DNA of 64,000 nt from Nocardia wallacei. Its GTDB lineage: Bacteria; Actinomycetota; Actinomycetes; Mycobacteriales; Mycobacteriaceae. The notes under the pieces were generated by a model that saw only the letters and a program-made list of their open reading frames with translations, was not told the DNA's origin and searched no databases. Location of the stretch: contig NZ_AP023396.1 in assembly GCF_014466955.1 (NCBI RefSeq), positions 744,001 to 808,000 of the forward strand. Direction: 5' to 3'. The position numbers and the translations under genes are program-made. This document shows, piece by piece, positions 59,990 to 64,000 of this stretch. How positions within the stretch are numbered: the first letter of the stretch is position 1; each line of letters begins with the position of its first letter.

Positions 59990-60157
59990 CTATTCGGCCG
60001 TGTCCGTCGGCGCGACGTCACCGACTCGCTCGTGCAGGCGTGCGCGGACCTGTTCCGGTGTGTAGGAACGCCGCTTGCGTTCCGCGCGGACGATCACGAC
60101 TCCGGTCGCGGCGACACCGGCCGCGCCCGCCAAACCGAGTACCTTCCACCAGCGCAT
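59990..60157 (-). CDS. 55-residue conserved small membrane-anchored protein
   Basis: Reads MRWWKVLGLAGAAGVAATG, one N-terminal helix, then a basic AERKRRSYTPEQVRARLHER tail to a TAG at 59990. I recall near-identical short proteins in mycobacteria and nocardiae. Function unknown. Divergent from the permuted papain-fold gene, 18 bp away, so the promoters overlap. Confidence 0.7.
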   Translation of the reverse strand: MRWWKVLGLAGAAGVAATGVVIVRAERKRRSYTPEQVRARLHERVGDVAPTDTAE

Positions 60158-60175
60158 GTGCCTAGGCTACTGCGT

Positions 60176-60826
60176 ATGGCGGGTACGAGCATCGACCTCG
60201 ATCGCGCGCTCGAACTCACGCGGACCGGCGACCTCTGGTTGTTCCGCGGCAGTTCGGCGGCGGATCGGGCCATCCGGATGACCACCAACAGCCCGGTCAA
60301 TCACGTCGGAATGGCCGTCGCCATCGACGATTTGCCGGTATTGATCTGGCATGCCGAACTGGGGCGCGCGTTGCCCGACATGTGGTCCGGCACCCGCCAC
60401 CGCGGCGCCCAGCTGCACGACCTCCGCGACGCGGTACTCGTCTGGACCCAGCGCTACGGCCAGCGCGCCTGGTTCCGCCAGCTCGACCGCCCCGTCACCC
60501 GCGAGATGGAAGACAACGCCCTGCGCACCATCGCCCGTCTCGACGGCCTCCCGTTTCCGTCGACCACCGGCCTCGCCGCCCGCTGGTTCGGCGGACGCGT
60601 CGGCCGTTTCCGCCCGAAGAGATCGGTGCGCCGACCCGACCCGCCACAGGATCTGCGCAGTGCCTACTGCGCCGAGATCGTCGCCATGACCTACCAATCC
60701 ATGGGATTGCTGCCCGAGCGCCGCCCGAATTGGTATGACCCCGGCCGTTTCTGGAGCGGTGACACGCTCGAGCTCTCCGAGGGATACCACCTGGGGGGAG
60801 AGATCAGGGTGGAAGTCGCGGAGTGA
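60176..60826 (+). CDS. Permuted papain-fold (YiiX/NlpC-like) cysteine hydrolase
   Basis: 216 residues from ATG 60176. GDLWLFRGSSAADRAIR and NHVGMAVAID hold the His of the permuted NlpC/P60 fold, and YCAEIVAMTY near the C terminus holds the Cys. This His-first, Cys-last order marks the YiiX/LRAT-like group, which acts on lipid or amide bonds. No signal peptide. Substrate unknown. Confidence 0.75.
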   Translation: MAGTSIDLDRALELTRTGDLWLFRGSSAADRAIRMTTNSPVNHVGMAVAIDDLPVLIWHAELGRALPDMWSGTRHRGAQLHDLRDAVLVWTQRYGQRAWFRQLDRPVTREMEDNALRTIARLDGLPFPSTTGLAARWFGGRVGRFRPKRSVRRPDPPQDLRSAYCAEIVAMTYQSMGLLPERRPNWYDPGRFWSGDTLELSEGYHLGGEIRVEVAE

Positions 60827-60891
60827 CCGAGGACAGTGGCTTCCCACCCGTGTGAATGCCACTCGTCCGGCCGATGATTAGAGTCCGGCCG

Positions 60892-61611
60892 ATGGGAGGA
60901 ATTGTCGGGCGGGAATCGTCTGTCGCGGGTTTGATGGATGACGCGGCGTTGCTGTCGTTCGAGCACCAGGAGTACCTGAGGGAGGTGCTCGGGGTGCCGG
61001 CGTGGCACGTCGCCTACGAGCCACCGCGGTTCGAATTCAGCGGCGAGCGGGAGCTGGTGTGTACCCGGTTCCACGTGCTGGGCAGCGCCGCGCCGGGGCC
61101 GCAATCGTGGTTGTGGAGTTGGGCGAATCCCGACTGGTATCCCGACGAGGTGACCGAGCTGGCCCGAACCGTGCGCGATTACGGTGTGCGCCACGGTATT
61201 CCGCTGCTGTCGGAGCCGGAGGTGCCGTTCTCGGAGTTCCCGGAAGCGCCCACCGATCCACTGCGGGTCACCTGGCTCGTCGGCGAACTGGCCAAGGCGA
61301 TTTCGGACAGCTGGACGTGGTACAGCGCCCCGGTCGGCGGCGGCACTCGCCTCGCTGTCCTGGTGGAGCACCCCGACCTTGCCGTGCCCCTGCCCGACAT
61401 GCTGCGCGTCTCGCGGGTGATACAGGCAGCCGACCGGCTCGGGCTGCCCGACCATCGGCGCGCCATCCACAGCTACGCGGTGCGCCGGGGGCTGCGCGCT
61501 GACTTCGACGCCGACCGATCCAGGCTGTATATCGAAGGGCCGGAGCTCCAGGTCGCCGTGGCATTCGACGAGCGTGGTCTGTACACCGCCCTGTCAGCCG
61601 GAAAGCCATGA
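60892..61611 (+). CDS. DUF6882-like protein
   Basis: 239 residues; ATG 60934 is an equally possible start. FEHQEYLREVLGVPAWHVAYE and QSWLWSWANPDWYPDEV match the pattern I associate with DUF6882 (aromatic WLW.WANP block). Soluble, no catalytic motif. Often found near immunity-type proteins, but nothing toxin-like adjoins it here. Function unknown. Confidence 0.65.
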   Translation: MGGIVGRESSVAGLMDDAALLSFEHQEYLREVLGVPAWHVAYEPPRFEFSGERELVCTRFHVLGSAAPGPQSWLWSWANPDWYPDEVTELARTVRDYGVRHGIPLLSEPEVPFSEFPEAPTDPLRVTWLVGELAKAISDSWTWYSAPVGGGTRLAVLVEHPDLAVPLPDMLRVSRVIQAADRLGLPDHRRAIHSYAVRRGLRADFDADRSRLYIEGPELQVAVAFDERGLYTALSAGKP

Positions 61612-61629
61612 CGATGTGCCGCAAGGGGT

Positions 61630-62313
61630 TCAGGAGAATCTGCGCACACAGAGGACGAAATACTTCGTGTCGTCCGAGTCGGTGAACGCGTCGTCGGCGT
61701 CCGGGTACTCGCGGCACCGGGAGGTGTCGTGAGTATTGTCCAGTCGCACAACGATTTTCGCTTGCGCGGCTGGATCCGAGCAGCCTGTCTCCACCAGTTG
61801 CGATGCTTTCGCCATCCGGAGGGCGCTGTGATCGCGGGTGTCGAGACAGTCGCCGGTCGCCAATTCGTCGGTGCCGCCGCCGCTTACGAGCACGCCCGCC
61901 ACGATGCTCAGTGCGGCCGCCACCGGAAGCAGCAGGCCGAGGGCGGCGGGACGGCGCAGCAGCGGCTTGCCCGGATCCATCGGCTGCCGCGGACTGCCCG
62001 GTATCGGCGGCGCCAGCGCGGCCACCGTGGACCGCCCGGGCAGGTTGATCAGCATGGTGATCGGGTTGATGACCAACGACAGGAAGCCCCACCAGCCCAG
62101 CCAGGCGCTCTCCACCGTCATGCGGCGGTAGGTCGCCAGGCCGCAGTCGCGGCAGAAGGGACCGGGCTGCCGCAGGAACTGCATGACGATCAGCATGCCG
62201 CGGTGACCCCGGAAGTCCACGGGCGCAGCGGGAGTCGCGCCGCAGTAGGCGCAGTACACGCCGTTGGCGGACGCGAAATCCGGAACGGAATGCGATTGAT
62301 CAGGTGCCGACAC
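61630..62313 (-). CDS. Membrane protein with N-terminal zinc ribbon and LppU-like C-terminal domain
   Basis: 227 residues. The N terminus has YCAYCG and FCRDCG (two CxxC knuckles), followed by helices near 70-92 and 128-147, then an extracellular domain with three Cys (GDCLDT, TGCSDP, SRCREY) and VLCVRR at the end. This resembles the LppU/SCO3897 group in Streptomyces and mycobacteria. Role unknown. Confidence 0.7.
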   Translation of the reverse strand: MSAPDQSHSVPDFASANGVYCAYCGATPAAPVDFRGHRGMLIVMQFLRQPGPFCRDCGLATYRRMTVESAWLGWWGFLSLVINPITMLINLPGRSTVAALAPPIPGSPRQPMDPGKPLLRRPAALGLLLPVAAALSIVAGVLVSGGGTDELATGDCLDTRDHSALRMAKASQLVETGCSDPAAQAKIVVRLDNTHDTSRCREYPDADDAFTDSDDTKYFVLCVRRFS

Positions 62314-62415
62314 GGCTTACTTCCCCCCGGGTGTTGCGGTAGCGCGGTGCGCCGTGGGCGCGGACGGAACAGTAGCGGCCGATTGTCCAGCGGGCAAGCC
62401 CGAACGGACCGCGCC

Positions 62416-62796
62416 TCAGCCGATGCTCTGCCGATCCGGATCGATGAGGGCGGCGACGCGCTCCTGATCGCGGCCGTACGGCCCGCCGATGTACTTCCGC
62501 GCGATCCGGTCGACGATCTCCCAGCCCGCGTCACCGTCGATCCACGCGACGACCCGGCCGCGAACGAGGATCGGCTGGAACGGGTTGTCCGGCGCGGTCA
62601 TGGAGAGCGCCACCCGCGGGTCGCGGTGCAGGTTGCGAGCCTTGCGGGAGGTCGGACCGGTGATGATCACGACGTGGTCGCCGTGCGTGCCGACCCACAC
62701 CGGGACCGCGTGCGGACCGCCGTCGGGCAGGACGGTCGCGAGATGGGCCTGCGGCGTTCCGTCGAGAACCTGCCGCACTGCGGGATCGATGGTCAT
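62416..62796 (-). CDS. F420-dependent or FMN-binding PPOX-type oxidoreductase
   Basis: 126 residues. AHLATVLPDGGPHAVPVWVG and SRKARNLHRDPRVALSM are the hallmarks of the split-barrel pyridoxamine-phosphate-oxidase-like family, in actinomycetes usually F420-dependent (Rv1155-like). It reduces unsaturated or biliverdin-like substrates. Its ATG overlaps the RibD-like stop (ATGA), so they form an operon. Confidence 0.83.
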   Translation of the reverse strand: MTIDPAVRQVLDGTPQAHLATVLPDGGPHAVPVWVGTHGDHVVIITGPTSRKARNLHRDPRVALSMTAPDNPFQPILVRGRVVAWIDGDAGWEIVDRIARKYIGGPYGRDQERVAALIDPDRQSIG

Positions 62797-63386
62797 CGCC
62801 GCACCTCGTAACGGAGATGGGTCACGCCGGGCGCCGGAACCGCTTCGACGAGGCGCAGGCGAATGTGCTCGGGAAGGGTATGGAAGAAGGGGCGGCCACC
62901 GCCGAGCAGGATCGGAACCTGGTGCAGCACAACCTCGTCGACCAGTCCCGCGCGCAGCGCCGCGGTCGCGACCGCGCCGCCCATGAGCCCGACGTGCCCG
63001 TCGCCCGCGGCCTCGCGCGCCGCCGCGACCGCGTCCTCGATGCCGGTCGTGACGACGGTCTGCCGGGCGGACGCCGCCACCGGCCGCTCGTGGGCGAGCA
63101 CGAACAGCGGAGCGGTCGGATGCGGGCTCCCGCCGCTGAAACCGTCGGAGTCCACATAGGTCCGGCGGCCCGCGACGATCGCGCCGATGCGCCCGGCGAG
63201 ATCGTCGAAGACGCGAGCGCTGGCCGTGCTCAGCCGGAAACCGTCGAACACCCGGCTGGGTGTGTCCCCGTCGAAGTACCAGTCGAAGAGCATCCCGCCG
63301 TCGCCGAGGCCCCGCCCCGGACCGGGGTCGCGCCCGGTGATGTACCCGTCCACCGAGACCGCGTGCGCACTGATGACCTTGCCCAT
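62793..63386 (-). CDS. RibD C-terminal/dihydrofolate-reductase-like protein
   Basis: 197 residues from ATG 63386. GKVISAHAVSVDGYITG, IVAGRRTYVDSDGF and GHVGLMGGAVATAAL give the DHFR-like fold seen in RibD C-terminal domain proteins. NADPH-dependent reductase of unknown substrate. First gene of a two-gene operon divergent from an HxlR regulator, so likely a stress-induced detoxification pair. Confidence 0.83.
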   Translation of the reverse strand: MGKVISAHAVSVDGYITGRDPGPGRGLGDGGMLFDWYFDGDTPSRVFDGFRLSTASARVFDDLAGRIGAIVAGRRTYVDSDGFSGGSPHPTAPLFVLAHERPVAASARQTVVTTGIEDAVAAAREAAGDGHVGLMGGAVATAALRAGLVDEVVLHQVPILLGGGRPFFHTLPEHIRLRLVEAVPAPGVTHLRYEVRR

Positions 63387-63440
63387 CTCCGTGTTCCCTT
63401 CTCGAGTTCCTTCAGGAGACGCAGCGACCATAACACTCTA

Positions 63441-63457
63441 AGTTCCCTAAGGGAACT
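63441..63457. promoter_or_regulatory. HxlR operator candidate
   Basis: AGTTCCCTAAGGGAACT, a perfect 8-bp-arm palindrome with one central base, in the 91-bp gap between the divergent ribD-like and hxlR genes. Likely controls both. Confidence 0.7.
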
Positions 63458-63477
63458 CCAATCGCTAGACTGGTGCC

Positions 63478-63930
63478 ATGCAGCGCACGAACTTCGGCGA
63501 TATGGCCTGCTCGATCGCCCGCACTCTCGATGTCATCGGCGAACCCTGGTCCCCCCTCATCCTGCGAGACGTGTGGGTCGGCTACACCCGCTTCGACCAG
63601 ATCCAGGCCGACCTCGGCATCTCCCGCAAAGTCCTCACCGAACGGCTGAACCACCTGGTCGACTCCGGCATCCTCGAGCGCCGCCCATACGACAGTCGCC
63701 CGCGCTACGAGTACGCCCTGACGCCCCAGGGCGCCGAACTCGTCGATCTGCTCATGGTCATGGTGCGCTGGGGCGACAAGTGGCTGGCGGGTAAGGCGGG
63801 ACCACCGGTCCTGTACCGCCATCACGCGTGTGGCGAATTCAGCAGCGTCGACCTGCGCTGCGCGCACTGCGGTGAGCCGATGCACGCGGGCGACGTGGAG
63901 CTGCTGCCGGGACCGGGGGCGCGGGAGTAG
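63478..63930 (+). CDS. HxlR-family transcriptional regulator
   Basis: 150 residues. SIARTLDVIGEPWSPLILRD and FDQIQADLGISRKVLTERL are the HxlR winged-helix signature. The C-terminal tail has HACGEFSSVDLRCAHC with three Cys and a His that could bind zinc or sense redox stress. Divergent from the RibD/PPOX pair. The final 70 bases of the window show no further gene. Confidence 0.87.
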   Translation: MQRTNFGDMACSIARTLDVIGEPWSPLILRDVWVGYTRFDQIQADLGISRKVLTERLNHLVDSGILERRPYDSRPRYEYALTPQGAELVDLLMVMVRWGDKWLAGKAGPPVLYRHHACGEFSSVDLRCAHCGEPMHAGDVELLPGPGARE

Positions 63931-64000
63931 GGCGCCGCGTCCTGCCATCACCACGCGCCCGCCCTCGGCCACATGTCGTGAACGGTGCGAATAATGTCGG

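Overview
The window reads as chromosomal DNA of a high-GC, mycolic-acid-type actinomycete, most likely a Nocardia. Reasons: strong G/C third-position codon bias throughout, GTG/TTG starts, a wax ester synthase/DGAT, a mycobacterial-type fused ECF transporter gene pair, a GlnX-GlnH pair, and a second RNA polymerase beta gene (rpoB2) of the type known from Nocardia. The genus is an inference. I saw no rRNA, tRNA, CRISPR array or intact insertion sequence.

Layout. 0-9.9 kb: lipase 3' end, secreted protein, ECF-type transporter, Baeyer-Villiger monooxygenase with divergent AraC regulator, metallophosphoesterase, pseudouridine synthase, asparagine permease. 9.9-16 kb: a minus-strand block of lipid and xenobiotic genes (WS/DGAT, acyl-CoA dehydrogenase, TetR, P450, phosphoribosyltransferase), with a 74-bp tandem duplication between tetR and the P450 gene and two matching operator-like repeats upstream of the P450. 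16-21.6 kb: glnX-glnH-PP2C phosphatase, then two amino-acid/metabolite transporters. 21.7-24.6 kb: a plasmid-like ParA plus DNA-binding partner cassette, preceded by a palindrome, an inverted repeat and tandem 19-mers, followed by an NlpC/P60 hydrolase. 24.6-37.6 kb: epoxide hydrolase/MarR, a divergent EF-Tu gene, a 29-bp minisatellite, MHYT sensor, orphan hypX, iron-permease-like protein, adenine deaminase and rpoB2. 37.6-48 kb: an accessory region with XRE/DUF397 genes, a chain of overlapping small unknown genes, a LysR-regulated propeller/hydratase operon between direct repeats, a methyltransferase, DUF222 and transposase fragments, and a TetR/hydrolase pair. 48-56 kb: hydrolase, LysR/AraC regulators, oxidoreductase, MFS exporter, DapB-like oxidoreductase and a collapsed SDR pseudogene. 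56-64 kb: TetR plus a four-gene membrane cluster containing cytochrome-oxidase subunits III and IV without subunit I, a divergent UppP, small membrane proteins, a permuted papain-fold protein, and a PPOX/RibD pair opposite an HxlR regulator.

Most striking is the pairing, about 6 kb apart, of two duplicated antibiotic-target genes. The EF-Tu copy carries alanine at E. coli-numbered positions 230 and 275, positions where substitutions are known (from memory) to give pulvomycin and GE2270A resistance. The RpoB copy carries Asn at 513 and Gln at 526 in the rifampicin pocket and is not followed by rpoC. Both genes have structured 5' leaders. Read together, this looks like a target-replacement resistance region. 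The second most interesting feature is the ParA cassette with its centromere-like upstream repeats. All functional statements are from sequence reading alone; no database search was run.
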